DNA of 64,000 nucleotides from Achromobacter sp. Marseille-Q4962 (lineage in GTDB: Bacteria > Pseudomonadota > Gammaproteobacteria > Burkholderiales > Burkholderiaceae_B). How positions within the stretch are numbered: position 1 is the stretch's first letter; every line of letters begins with the position of its first letter. The DNA lies in assembly GCF_943737005.1 (NCBI RefSeq), contig NZ_CALSFU010000016.1, forward strand, positions 1 through 64,000, given 5' to 3'. A program made the translations under genes and the position numbers. Of this stretch, positions 55,653-64,000 are shown piece by piece. The notes beneath the pieces were generated by a model. It was given only the letters and a program-made list of their open reading frames with translations, did not search any database and had not been told where the DNA came from.

Positions 55653-55767
55653 CGCGGAAAGTTTTCTAGCTTACGCGGTATTGTACATGGTTCGGCGGCT
55701 TGCGCCAGCCGCGCGGCCGGGCGTGCGCCCCGCCCTCGCCCCGGGTCCGCCGGACGGCGGGCGGCGG

Positions 55768-55801
55768 AAAAAAGCCCCCGCGGGCCGGGCCGGCGGGGGC
55801 T
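55768..55801 (-). terminator. Rho-independent terminator after hflC
   Basis: A 9-bp GC-rich stem AGCCCCCGC/GCGGGGGCT with a GC-rich loop is followed by TTTTTT (counting the last stem base) on the minus strand, 46 bp after the hflC stop. It fits the end of the hfq-hflX-hflK-hflC transcript. Confidence 0.85.
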
Positions 55802-55847
55802 TTGGCGGCCGGGCGGCAGCGCCCGGCGGCTTCGTCGCCTCAGGATC

Positions 55848-56753
55848 TCAAGGCTTGGCCGGAATGGTCACGGGCGCGAGCGCCTGGCCCAGCGGATCCT
55901 TCATGAACTTGAAGAAGCTGGAGCTCGGGTCGACCACGAGCACGTCGCTCGGCTTCGAGAAGGAAGCGCGATAGGCCTCCAGGCTCTTGTAGAACGCGTA
56001 GAACTGCGGGTCCTTGCCGTAGGCCTGGGCGTAGATGGACGCGGCGGTAGCGTCGCCCTCGCCCATGATGCCCTGCGCCTTGGCGTAGGCCTGGGCGACG
56101 ATGACTTCGCGCTGGCGGTCGGCCTCCGCGCGGATCTTCTCGCCTTCGGCCGCGCCGATGGATCGCAGCTCGTTGGCCACCCGGGTGCGCTCGGCTTCCA
56201 TGCGGCGGTACACCGACTCGGAGATCTCGGGCGCGAACTCGATGCGGCGCAGACGCACGTCCACGATCTGCACGCCCAGCGGTTCGGCGCGCTTGGCGAC
56301 GTTGGCGAGGATTTCCTCCATGACCTTGTCGCGCTCGGTGGACACCACGTCGCGCACCGTGCGCACGTTGACGGCGGCGTTCAGGGCGTCGCGGATCTGC
56401 GCCTGCAGGCGCTCGCCGGCCGCGCGCTCGTTGCCGCCGAAGGTGATGTAGTACAGGCGCGGATCGGCGATGCGCCATTTCACGTAGGAGTCGATCAGCA
56501 GGTTCTTCTTTTCGGAAGTCTGGATGCGCTCCGGATCGTTGGTTTCGATGGTGAGGATGCGCTTGTCCAGCGTGACGACGTTCTGGAACGGCGGCGGGGC
56601 CTTGAAATAGAGGCCGGGTTCGTTGATGACCTTGCGCACTTCGCCCAGCGAGAACACGAGGGCGTAGTCGCGTTCGCGCACGACGAAGACGCAGGAAGAC
56701 AGGACGGCCAGCACGATGAGCAGGCCGACCAGGACGGGCATGAGGCGTTGCAT
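55848..56753 (-). CDS. hflC: FtsH protease modulator HflC (SPFH domain)
   Basis: A 301-residue inner-membrane protein with one N-terminal membrane helix and a large periplasmic SPFH/band-7 domain (FVVRERDYALVFSLGEV, DKRILTIETNDPERIQTSEKKNLLIDSYVKWRI) and a coiled-coil region rich in E/A/R. With HflK it forms a cage that restricts FtsH. It lies 18 bp after hflK. Confidence 0.96.
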   Translation of the reverse strand: MQRLMPVLVGLLIVLAVLSSCVFVVRERDYALVFSLGEVRKVINEPGLYFKAPPPFQNVVTLDKRILTIETNDPERIQTSEKKNLLIDSYVKWRIADPRLYYITFGGNERAAGERLQAQIRDALNAAVNVRTVRDVVSTERDKVMEEILANVAKRAEPLGVQIVDVRLRRIEFAPEISESVYRRMEAERTRVANELRSIGAAEGEKIRAEADRQREVIVAQAYAKAQGIMGEGDATAASIYAQAYGKDPQFYAFYKSLEAYRASFSKPSDVLVVDPSSSFFKFMKDPLGQALAPVTIPAKP

Positions 56754-56771
56754 GTTCAGGGCTCCTCCGGG

Positions 56772-58070
56772 TTAGCGCGACGTGCGGTCGCGGGGCAGCG
56801 TGTTGCTGGGGCTGCTGCCGGAAGATGGGGACGGCGCGGCGCCGCTGCGCAGCGGCGGCTGCGACGGGGCGCTGGCGCCGGACGAGGACGAGCCCGCGGC
56901 GCCCGGACGGGACGCGTCCTGGGCGGCCTGGTGCATGATCTTGTCCAGGGGCAGGTACAGCATGTTGTTGTTGCTCTTGGAGTCGACCATGACCTTGCTG
57001 GCGCGCGTGAAGATCTCCTGCATGCTTTCCAGGTACATGCGCTCGCGCATCACCTGGGGCGCCTTCTGGTATTCGGCGAGGATGCTGGTGAAGCGCGAGG
57101 TATTGCCCTGCGCGTCGCCCACCACCTTGGCCTTGTAGCCTTCGGCCTGCTCGATCATGCGCGAGGCCTGGCCGCTGGCCAGCGGCACGACCTGGTTGGC
57201 GTAGGCCTGGCCCTCGTTGATCTGGCGCTCGCGGTCCTGGCCGGCCTTGACGGCGTCGTCGAACGCCGCCTGCACCTGCTCGGGCGGCTGCACGTTCTGG
57301 ATGGCGACGGTGCTGACCTGGATGCCGGTCTGGTAGCGATCGAGGATCTGCTGCATCAGCGATTGCACCTGGTTGGCGACCGTGGTGCGCCCCTCGTACA
57401 GCACGAAGTCCATGGATTGCTTGCCGACCACCTCGCGCATGGCCGTCTCGGAGGCCTGGCGCACGGATTCGTCCGGGTCGCGGGTCTTGAACAGGTAGTC
57501 GGGCGCGCCGTCGGCCCGCAGCCGGTACTGCACGACGAACTGCATGTCGACGATGTTCTCGTCCGTCGTGAGCATGAGCGCCTCGGGCATGACCTTGTTG
57601 CGCGAGCTGCCGCGGAAGCCCACCTCGAAGGTGCGCAACTGCGACACGTTGACGATCTCGTGGCTCTGGATGGGATACGGCAGGCGCCACTGGAAGCCGG
57701 CCTGCGACGTGCTCTTGTACTTGCCGAACTGGGTCACGACCGCGACCTGGCCTTCCTGCACGATATAGAAGCCGCTGGCCAGCCAGATGCCCACGCCCAC
57801 CAGCGCGATGACGCCCAGGCCGATGCGCGCGTTGCGCGGCGAGGGCGGCGTGGCCCCGCCCCGGTTGTTGGGACGGTTGTTGCCGCCCCCGCCCTTGCGG
57901 CCGAAGAGGGAACCGATGCGATTGTTGAAATCGCGCCAGACCTCGTCGAGATCGGGCGGACCGTCGCCATTGCCCTGCGGGCGCCGCGGCGGCTCGGAAC
58001 CGTTGTTGTTATTGTTTCCACGACCCCAGCCGGGATCATTCAGATTGAAGAGTTTGTTGATTCGAGGCAT
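56772..58070 (-). CDS. hflK: FtsH protease modulator HflK (SPFH domain)
   Basis: A 432-residue protein. The N-terminal 85 residues are Gly/Asn/Pro-rich and cytoplasmic (WGRGNNNNN, FGRKGGGGNN), followed by one membrane helix, the SPFH domain (GFYIVQEGQVAVVTQFGKY) and a Ser/Pro-rich tail. Start MPRINKLFNLNDPGWG is the family N-terminus. The first 35 bp overlap the 3' end of hflX, so translation is likely coupled. Confidence 0.95.
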   Translation of the reverse strand: MPRINKLFNLNDPGWGRGNNNNNGSEPPRRPQGNGDGPPDLDEVWRDFNNRIGSLFGRKGGGGNNRPNNRGGATPPSPRNARIGLGVIALVGVGIWLASGFYIVQEGQVAVVTQFGKYKSTSQAGFQWRLPYPIQSHEIVNVSQLRTFEVGFRGSSRNKVMPEALMLTTDENIVDMQFVVQYRLRADGAPDYLFKTRDPDESVRQASETAMREVVGKQSMDFVLYEGRTTVANQVQSLMQQILDRYQTGIQVSTVAIQNVQPPEQVQAAFDDAVKAGQDRERQINEGQAYANQVVPLASGQASRMIEQAEGYKAKVVGDAQGNTSRFTSILAEYQKAPQVMRERMYLESMQEIFTRASKVMVDSKSNNNMLYLPLDKIMHQAAQDASRPGAAGSSSSGASAPSQPPLRSGAAPSPSSGSSPSNTLPRDRTSR

Positions 58071-59142
58071 TGTTTCCCGCAATCTGTCCGGTCTCCGCAA
58101 TTGCCCCGCGCAACGCGTCCAGACCGGCGCGCTCGGTGGCGCTTACAAATACTCGCGCAATCGTACCATGCGCATCGCGCTCCACCCGCGGCTCCAGGCC
58201 GACCCGGTCGATCTTGTTGTATACCAGAATCGTGGGCACCGACGCCGCCCCGATCTCCGCCTGCACCTTGTTGACCTCGAAAATCTGCTCTTCGCGCTGC
58301 GGACTGGCGGCATCGACCACGTGCAGCAGCAGGTCGGCGTGCACGGTTTCCTCGAGCGTGGCGCGGAACGCCGCGATCAGGCCGTGCGGCAGGTCGCGGA
58401 TGAACCCGACGGTGTCGGACACCACGACAGAGCCCGCGCCTTCGATCCAGATGCGCCGCGTGGTGGTGTCCAGGGTGGCAAACAACTGGTCGGCCGCATA
58501 GGTGTCGGCACGGGTCAGGGCATTGAACAGCGTGGATTTGCCGGCATTGGTATAGCCCACCAGCGATACCGACAGCGCGCCGCCGCGCGCGCGGGCCCGG
58601 CGCTGGGTGACGCGCTGCCGCTCGACCTTGTCGAGCCGCTCGCGCAGCACCTTGACCTTGGCGCCGATCATGCGGCGGTCCATTTCGAGCTGGGATTCGC
58701 CCGGCCCCCGCATGCCGATGCCGCCGCGCTGCCGCTCCAGGTGGGTCCAGAGGCGGGTAAGGCGCGTGGCCAGGTGCTGGAGCTGGGCCAGCTCGACCTG
58801 CAGCTTGCCCTCGTGGCTCTTGGCCCGCAGGGCGAAGATGTCGAGGATGAGCGCCACGCGGTCCACTACCCGCAGGTTGAAGGCGCGTTCCAGGTTACGC
58901 TGCTGCGCGGGCGAGAGCGGCTGCTCGAAGAGAATGATGTCGGCCAGCAGCGCCTGGGCCATGGCCACGCCCTCCTCCACCTTGCCGGAACCGATGAAGA
59001 ACTTGGCGTCGGGGCGGTCGCGCCGCGCCGTGAGCGTGCCGACGATTTCCGCGCCCGCGCCTTCGGCCAGCATGGCGAACTCCTCCGCGTGGGCGGCGTG
59101 GTCGGGATTGCCGAGATCGACACTGATGATCAGCGCGCGCAT
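58036..59142 (-). CDS. hflX: Ribosome-associated GTPase HflX
   Basis: A 368-residue GTPase that splits stalled ribosomes after heat stress. N-terminal HflX domain (DAKFFIGSGKVEEG, RVVDRVALILDIFALRAKSHEGKLQVELAQL, RGPGESQLEMDRR) and G domain with G1 GYTNAGKST, G3 DTVGFIRDLPH and G4 NKID. Shorter than the E. coli protein at the C-terminus. It follows hfq by 84 bp. Confidence 0.96.
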   Translation of the reverse strand: MRALIISVDLGNPDHAAHAEEFAMLAEGAGAEIVGTLTARRDRPDAKFFIGSGKVEEGVAMAQALLADIILFEQPLSPAQQRNLERAFNLRVVDRVALILDIFALRAKSHEGKLQVELAQLQHLATRLTRLWTHLERQRGGIGMRGPGESQLEMDRRMIGAKVKVLRERLDKVERQRVTQRRARARGGALSVSLVGYTNAGKSTLFNALTRADTYAADQLFATLDTTTRRIWIEGAGSVVVSDTVGFIRDLPHGLIAAFRATLEETVHADLLLHVVDAASPQREEQIFEVNKVQAEIGAASVPTILVYNKIDRVGLEPRVERDAHGTIARVFVSATERAGLDALRGAIAETGQIAGNNASNQQTLQSE

Positions 59143-59226
59143 ACGTGCACCATTTTGGAGCCAAAGCGAAAATGCCCGCCGACGGCAAGCGTCAGGCGGG
59201 CAATGAAAGGTACTACTGGAGCGGGA

Positions 59227-59463
59227 TTATTCAGCAGGGACTTCCACCTGGAAATTGACGGCGCGGGCCGGGACAACGGTGGAGATGGCATGCTTGTAGA
59301 CCATCTGCGTCACCGTATTGCGCAGCAGCACCACGTATTGGTCGAACGATTCGATTTGCCCTTGAAGCTTGATGCCGTTTACCAGGTAGATGGACACGGG
59401 CACGTGATCTTTGCGCAGCGTGTTCAGAAACGGATCTTGCAGAGTTTGCCCTTTATTGCTCAT
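59227..59463 (-). CDS. hfq: RNA chaperone Hfq
   Basis: A 78-residue Sm-like hexameric RNA chaperone with both Sm motifs: [39 protein letters not shown] and the [10 protein letters not shown] signature. The C-terminal tail is short, as in betaproteobacteria. Upstream leader holds a 7-bp hairpin and an A-rich stretch. Confidence 0.98.
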   Translation of the reverse strand: MSNKGQTLQDPFLNTLRKDHVPVSIYLVNGIKLQGQIESFDQYVVLLRNTVTQMVYKHAISTVVPARAVNFQVEVPAE

Positions 59464-59493
59464 TGGCCAGGCTCCATTTGTTATTTAAGTGAT

Positions 59494-59522
59494 GGCGCAC
59501 GTCTGAAATGGTGGGGTGCGCC
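59494..59522 (-). promoter_or_regulatory. Hairpin in the hfq leader
   Basis: On the minus strand GGCGCAC and GTGCGCC form a perfect 7-bp stem with a 15-base loop, ending 30 bp before the hfq ATG. The following sequence is A/U-rich with AAATAACAAA, similar to A-rich sites bound by Hfq, so feedback control is possible. Function not shown. Confidence 0.35.
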
Positions 59523-59644
59523 GAAACATCTACTCTACAGGGTTTTCCCGGGCCGTGCCACTTGTGCGCCATGCAAAAAATGACACCAGAGTTTTCCGGG
59601 CCCGCCCAGCGCGCCGGGCGGCCGCATGAGCGGCCGGCGGCGGC

Positions 59645-60718
59645 TCAGCTTCCGGTGATTTCGCCCAGGGCGGCCAGCAGCAGATCGCTCTGCGCGTCGG
59701 TGCCCACCGTGATGCGCAGGAACTGCTCGATGCGCGGCTGGCGGAAGTGGCGCACGATGATGCCGCGCTCGCGCAGCGAGGCCGCCAGCGCGGCCGCGTC
59801 GCGCGCGGGATGCCGGGCGAACACGAAGTTGGCGGCCGAAGGCAGCACCTCGAATCCCAGCGCCCGCAGGCCCGCCGTCATGGCCTCGCGGGTGCGGATG
59901 ACCCGGGCGCGCGTTTCCTCGAAATACTCGCGGTCTTCGAGCGCCGCCACGGCGCCCGCGCTGGCCAGCCGGTCGATGGGATAGGAGTTGAAGCTGTTCT
60001 TCACGCGCTCCAGGCCGTCGATGAGTTCGCGGCTGCCCACGGCGAAGCCGACGCGCAGGCCGGCCAGCGAACGCGACTTGGAGAGGGTCTGCACCACCAG
60101 GAGGTTGTCGTAGCGGGCCACGAGCGGAATCGCCGATTCGGCGCCGAAGTCCACATAGGCTTCGTCCACCACGACCACCGCGTCGGGGTTGCCCGCCACG
60201 ATGCGTTCGATGTCGGCCAGGCCCAGCGCGCGGCCGGTGGGTGCGTTGGGGTTCGGGAAGATGATGGCGCCCGCCGGCCCGCCGCGGGCCGGGAGGTAGT
60301 CTTCGACGTCGATGCGGAAGTCGGCCGTGAGCGGCGCCGTCTCGTAGTCGATGCCATACAGGCCGCAGTAGACCGGATAGAAACTGTAGGTGATGTCCGG
60401 AAAGCGCAGCGGCCGCTCATGCTTGAGCAGCGCCAGGAAGGCGTGGGCCAGCACCTCGTCGGAACCGTTGCCCACGAATACCTGGCCGGCGTCCACGCCC
60501 ACCGTGCCGGCGATGGCCTGGCGCAGCCGTTCGGACGAGGGGTCGGGATACAGCTTGAGCGTATCGTCGCAGGCCGCGCGCAGGGCCTCGAGCACCCGCG
60601 GCGAAGGGCCGTATGGATGCTCGTTGGTGTTGAGCTTGACCAGGTTCTGAAGCCTGGGCTGCTCGCCCGGCACATACGGACTGAGCGTCCCCACGACGGG
60701 ACTCCAGAAGCGGCTCAT
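59645..60718 (-). CDS. hisC: Histidinol-phosphate aminotransferase
   Basis: A 357-residue class I PLP aminotransferase: [46 protein letters not shown], and the PLP lysine in [21 protein letters not shown], then SIRHF-like IIVRHFRQP and the phosphate-binding RITVGT. It acts in histidine synthesis. It follows der by 3 bp and precedes hfq by 181 bp; the rest of the his genes are not here except hisZ. Confidence 0.94.
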   Translation of the reverse strand: MSRFWSPVVGTLSPYVPGEQPRLQNLVKLNTNEHPYGPSPRVLEALRAACDDTLKLYPDPSSERLRQAIAGTVGVDAGQVFVGNGSDEVLAHAFLALLKHERPLRFPDITYSFYPVYCGLYGIDYETAPLTADFRIDVEDYLPARGGPAGAIIFPNPNAPTGRALGLADIERIVAGNPDAVVVVDEAYVDFGAESAIPLVARYDNLLVVQTLSKSRSLAGLRVGFAVGSRELIDGLERVKNSFNSYPIDRLASAGAVAALEDREYFEETRARVIRTREAMTAGLRALGFEVLPSAANFVFARHPARDAAALAASLRERGIIVRHFRQPRIEQFLRITVGTDAQSDLLLAALGEITGS

Positions 60719-60721
60719 GAT

Positions 60722-62074
60722 TCAGTTTTCCTGCTTGTAGGGATTGTGCGAAGACTTGAATTCGATGCGCAGCGGCGTGCCGGCCAGATCGAACTCGTTG
60801 CGGAAACGCGTCTCCAGGTAGCGCCGGTACGACTCGGGTATGGCGTCCAGCGCATTGCCGTGTATGACCACCAGCGGCGGATTCTGCCCGCCCTGGTGCG
60901 CATAGCGCATCTTGGGCCGGAAAATGCCCTTGCGCGGCGGCGGCTGCTGTTCCACCGCGGCCTGCAGGGCGCGCGTGAGCTTGGGCGTGGAAAGCTTGGC
61001 GAACGCCGCGGCGTGCGCCGCGTTGATGGATTTCAGAAGCGGCTTGATACCCTGCCCCCGCAGCGCGGAAATGGTGTGCATGCGGGCAAACGACAGGAAG
61101 CGCAGCTTGCGCTGGAATTCGCGCTCGATGCGCTCTTTCTGTTCGGCGTCCAGGCCGTCCCATTTGTTGATGGCGACCACCACCGCGCGGCCGGTTTCGA
61201 GCACGAAGCCGGCGATGTGCGCATCCTGCTCGGAAATCTCGGACTGCGCATCCAGCATGAGCAGCACCACGTTGCTGGCCTCGATGGCCTGCAGGGTCTT
61301 GATGACCGAGAACTTCTCGACCGCCTCGAAAACCTTGCCGCGCTTGCGCAGGCCGGCCGTGTCGATGAGCGTGTACTTGCGGCCGTCGCGCTCGAAATCG
61401 ATCTCGATGGCGTCGCGCGTGGTGCCCGGCATGTCGAACGCGATGACGCGCTCCTCGCCCAGGAGCGTGTTGATGAGGGTTGACTTGCCCACGTTGGGGC
61501 GCCCCACAATGGCCAGCTTGATGCGGTGGTCGTGCGGGCCTTCCTCGGCCGCGTCTTCGGGCTCTGGCGGCGGCGCCAGGTCCTTGAGCGCGAGCTCGAT
61601 CAGGTCGACGATGCCGTCGCCGTGCGCGGCCGAGATGGGATAGGGCTGGCCCAGGCCCAGCTCGTGGAATTCGGCCACGGCGCTGCCCGAGCCCATGCCC
61701 TCGGCCTTGTTCACCGCCAGCAGCACGCGCTGCTGGCCCGACTTGCGCAGGAGCTGGGCGATTTCGTGGTCGTGCGCGTTGAGGCCGGCGCGCGCGTCCA
61801 CCAGGAACACCACCACGTCGGCCTCGGCGATGGCCTGCCGGGTCTGGCGGGCCATTTCCAGCAGGATGCCGTCCTTGGCCACGGGCTCGAACCCGCCTGT
61901 GTCGATGACGATGAAGGGAATCTCGCCCACCCTGCCCTCGCCGTAATGGCGGTCGCGGGTCAGGCCGGAATAGTCGGCCACCAGCGCGGCGCGCGATCGC
62001 GTCAGGCGGTTGAAGAGGGTCGATTTCCCCACATTGGGGCGGCCGACCAGGGCAACGACAGGCTTGAAGGACAC
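60722..62074 (-). CDS. der: Ribosome-assembly GTPase Der (EngA)
   Basis: A 450-residue protein with two tandem G domains, each with [10 protein letters not shown] (residues about 8-17 and 184-193), [15 protein letters not shown] and NKAE/NKWD, and a C-terminal KH-like domain ending [13 protein letters not shown]. It matures the 50S subunit. The family N-terminus [12 protein letters not shown] makes GTG at 62074 the start; the open frame continues upstream antisense to nothing meaningful within bamB. It follows bamB by 26 bp. Confidence 0.96.
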   Translation of the reverse strand: MSFKPVVALVGRPNVGKSTLFNRLTRSRAALVADYSGLTRDRHYGEGRVGEIPFIVIDTGGFEPVAKDGILLEMARQTRQAIAEADVVVFLVDARAGLNAHDHEIAQLLRKSGQQRVLLAVNKAEGMGSGSAVAEFHELGLGQPYPISAAHGDGIVDLIELALKDLAPPPEPEDAAEEGPHDHRIKLAIVGRPNVGKSTLINTLLGEERVIAFDMPGTTRDAIEIDFERDGRKYTLIDTAGLRKRGKVFEAVEKFSVIKTLQAIEASNVVLLMLDAQSEISEQDAHIAGFVLETGRAVVVAINKWDGLDAEQKERIEREFQRKLRFLSFARMHTISALRGQGIKPLLKSINAAHAAAFAKLSTPKLTRALQAAVEQQPPPRKGIFRPKMRYAHQGGQNPPLVVIHGNALDAIPESYRRYLETRFRNEFDLAGTPLRIEFKSSHNPYKQEN

Positions 62075-62100
62075 GGTTGGAAGTTGGTTTCGATTGGGTT

Positions 62101-63258
62101 TCAGTTGGTGCCGATCAGGACGAGATTGCCGTTGCCCGTCTGGACCAGCACGCCTTGGGACGTGGTTTGCGGGGGCGAGACCACGGCGCCGCCGCCGACC
62201 GACAGGCGGGCCATCAGGCTGCCGTCGCTGCGCGACAGGAAGTGGACGTAGCCGTCGAGGTCGCCCACGGCCAGCGCGCCGCCCAGCAGCGCCGGCACGG
62301 TCAGCTGGCGGTTTTTCAGCGCGCCCTGCTTCCAGACGTTGCCGCCGTTGTCCAGCGCGAAGGCATGCACCACGCTGTTCTGGTCGGCCGAGTAGGCGAA
62401 ACGGTCGTCCAGCGTGAGGCCGCTGACGCTGGAGAAGTCCTTGGCCCACAGCGGGCGGCCGCCGGCAGTGACGTCGAAGCAGACGATGCGGCCCTGGTAG
62501 GCCACGGCGCAGAGCAGGTTGCCCGCGATGCGGGGCACGCCGACCACGTCGGTCAGGCGCTCCAGGTCGCTGGCGCCGCGCGGCGTGGCCACGGTGCCTT
62601 CCCACTGCACGTTGCCGCTGTTGGCCGCGATGGCGAGCATCTTGCCGCCGGGCAGGCCGGTGATGACCAGGCCCTCGGCCATCAGCATCTGCGACACGCT
62701 GCGCAGCGCCAGCGCCGGGCCCGGACGCTGCACGTTCCAGACGCGCTCGCCGGTGCGGGCGTCGAACGCCTGGATGCGGTAGTCGCCGCTGCGCACCACG
62801 ACCAGGCCGTAGCCCACCAGCGGCGGCACCGACACGTCGCTGGTGGCGCGCGCCTTCCACTTCTGCTTGCCGGTGTCGTCGAAGGCGATCACGTCGCCGT
62901 TGGGCGAGGCCACGGCGGTGGTGGAGCCATCGCTGCCGGCGCCGGCCGACAGCTTGGTGTCGGCGTCGATCTTCCAGATGGGGCGCCCGCTCTGCAGGTC
63001 GAACTTGCCCACGGAACCGTCGGGGGTGGCCGCGTAGACGGCGTTGTTGACGACGGTGGGCGCAAAGCCCAGGCCCGAGCCGCTGCCCACCGACGTGGAC
63101 CAGATCTGGCGCACCGACATGCCGGCCTTGTATTCGGTGAGGGGCGCGGGCTCGTAGCGCGCGTCGTCGCTGGAAAACAGGCCGCAGCCGCTCAGGGCCA
63201 ACAGGCCCGCCACGCACAGGGCGCCGCGCCACATGCGGCGGGGGGCGAATTTACGCAT
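62101..63258 (-). CDS. bamB: Outer-membrane assembly lipoprotein BamB
   Basis: A 385-residue lipoprotein (lipobox LSGC, Cys25) forming an eight-bladed PQQ-type beta-propeller: repeated blades with GKxxW-type motifs such as [15 protein letters not shown] and TGERVWN. It assists the BAM complex in inserting outer-membrane proteins. It lies 4 bp after the yfgM-like gene, an order conserved with der. Confidence 0.95.
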   Translation of the reverse strand: MRKFAPRRMWRGALCVAGLLALSGCGLFSSDDARYEPAPLTEYKAGMSVRQIWSTSVGSGSGLGFAPTVVNNAVYAATPDGSVGKFDLQSGRPIWKIDADTKLSAGAGSDGSTTAVASPNGDVIAFDDTGKQKWKARATSDVSVPPLVGYGLVVVRSGDYRIQAFDARTGERVWNVQRPGPALALRSVSQMLMAEGLVITGLPGGKMLAIAANSGNVQWEGTVATPRGASDLERLTDVVGVPRIAGNLLCAVAYQGRIVCFDVTAGGRPLWAKDFSSVSGLTLDDRFAYSADQNSVVHAFALDNGGNVWKQGALKNRQLTVPALLGGALAVGDLDGYVHFLSRSDGSLMARLSVGGGAVVSPPQTTSQGVLVQTGNGNLVLIGTN

Positions 63259-63262
63259 ACAG

Positions 63263-63901
63263 TCAGGCTCCGCTCAGGGCATCCAATTTGAGTTGCACAA
63301 CCTGGGTAAGCGGATTGTTCTTACCCAGTCCATCGATGGCGCTCCGCCAGGCGGCGCGCGCTTCTTCCCGCTTGCCCTGGGCCGCGAGAACATCGCCGCG
63401 GCGGTCGGCGAACAAGGCGGCGAAAGCGGGCGGCGCGTTCTCGAGTTGCGCGAGCGCGGCGTCGTACTGCTTCTGGTCGAGCAGCAGCCCCGCCAGGCGC
63501 AGCCGTGCCACAGCCTGCATGGAGGGGTTTTTCTTTTGCGCGGCCAGCCATTCGAGCTGTTCGCGCGCGCCGGCCGCGTCGTCCTGGGCCTGCAGGGCCT
63601 GGGCGGCGACCAGGGCGCCGCGCGCGGCATAGCCGGTGGCGGCATAGTCTTCGCGCAAGGTGGCGGCGGCGGCCTTGATGCGCACGGCGGAATCCGAGCC
63701 GCCCAGCCGGGCGGCGTCTTCCAGCGCCTCGAAATAGCCCATGGCCTGGTTGGCGCGGTGCGACTCATAGGCCTTCCAGCCCCACCATCCGCCCCAGGCC
63801 AGGGCCACGACGGCAACCAGCGTCGCTATCAGCGTGCCGTAGCGCGCCCACCAGGCCTTGATTGCGTCGAGTTTTTCCTGTTCTTCGAGATCGTATGCCA
63901 T
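63263..63901 (-). CDS. YfgM-family TPR membrane protein
   Basis: A 212-residue protein with N-terminal DLEEQEKLDAIKAWWARYG, one membrane helix (about 24-44) and a periplasmic TPR-like domain. In E. coli YfgM is an ancillary SecYEG partner linking to periplasmic chaperones. It sits between hisS and bamB as in E. coli. Its start is 1 bp after the hisS stop. Confidence 0.92.
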   Translation of the reverse strand: MAYDLEEQEKLDAIKAWWARYGTLIATLVAVVALAWGGWWGWKAYESHRANQAMGYFEALEDAARLGGSDSAVRIKAAAATLREDYAATGYAARGALVAAQALQAQDDAAGAREQLEWLAAQKKNPSMQAVARLRLAGLLLDQKQYDAALAQLENAPPAFAALFADRRGDVLAAQGKREEARAAWRSAIDGLGKNNPLTQVVQLKLDALSGA

Positions 63902-63902
63902 G

Positions 63903-64000
63903 CTAACCCTTGAGTTTCAATGCTTCGGCCAGCTCCGCCAGCGGCACCTGCCGCTGCGGCGCCTCGCCCTGCGCGCCGGCGCGCAGGAACTTGATGCTGG
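63903..64000 (-). CDS. hisS: Histidyl-tRNA synthetase, C-terminal end (truncated by window edge)
   Basis: Only the last 32 codons are visible, ending LAELAEALKLKG. The size is too small for motifs, but the frame runs off the window edge and the conserved order hisS-yfgM-bamB-der supports the call. Confidence 0.7.
   Translation of the reverse strand, partial: SIKFLRAGAQGEAPQRQVPLAELAEALKLKG

Noticed and set aside
60722-63232. An 836-residue Der with a long N-terminal extension
   Set aside because: The extra part is a frame-shifted reading of bamB; the family N-terminus begins at GTG 62074.

Overview
The window looks like the chromosome of a GC-rich betaproteobacterium of the Alcaligenaceae, most like Bordetella or Achromobacter. 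The clues are the hfq-hflX-hflK-hflC-hisZ-purA order, the rpsU-dnaG-rpoD cluster, a pgaABCD (Bps-type) polysaccharide operon, a Bug-family solute receptor and a LapA/BrtA-type adhesin followed by lapG and lapD. The genus is an inference from gene content; no search could be run.

Layout. (1) 1-15.7 kb is a cell-surface adhesion and c-di-GMP block: the 3' part of a giant RTX adhesin, LapG protease and LapD receptor, then housekeeping genes (an M48 lipoprotein protease, aroC), an EAL phosphodiesterase, and a second LapD-like receptor whose 3' end overlaps a membrane histidine kinase gene. A response regulator gene faces the kinase tail to tail. (2) 15.9-22.7 kb is mostly housekeeping: selO with a DUF2069 gene, a YihY protein, a CBS-domain protein, dusA, thrB and a BPSS1780-type membrane protein. 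(3) 22.3-31.7 kb (minus strand) is a compact Tad/Flp pilus operon in an unusual order: pilin, TadG-like, TadE-like, unknown, cpaB, cpaC, FHA-tadA, tadB, tadC, DUF192. Most junctions are ATGA overlaps. No tadV, tadZ or tadD is present here. (4) 32.4-38.7 kb (plus strand) is pgaABCD for poly-N-acetylglucosamine export, divergent from the Tad operon across about 630 bp.

(5) 38.7-45.6 kb is a six-gene catabolic operon (iron alcohol dehydrogenase/maleylacetate reductase type, TauD-type dioxygenase, Bug receptor, FMN hydroxy-acid dehydrogenase, SnoaL-like, FAH family) with a divergent LysR regulator. (6) 45.6-46.75 kb is a lower-GC patch with a DUF2441-like gene and short repeats, lying beside the 3' end of a CAU tRNA. 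(7) 46.8-52.1 kb is the macromolecular synthesis cluster (rpsU, dnaG, rpoD), with the tRNA 9 bp after rpoD. (8) 52.4-64 kb is a run of minus-strand core genes: hisS (end), yfgM, bamB, der, hisC, hfq, hflX, hflK, hflC, hisZ, purA and a phosphoribosyltransferase.

How it fits together. Three surface-attachment systems (RTX adhesin, Tad pilus, PNAG) lie within 39 kb, together with two c-di-GMP receptors, one phosphodiesterase and a two-component system. The most promising undescribed unit is the second LapD-like receptor plus overlapping histidine kinase (11.5-15.7 kb). The LysR-controlled catabolic operon and the stripped-down Tad locus with an FHA-tagged ATPase come next.
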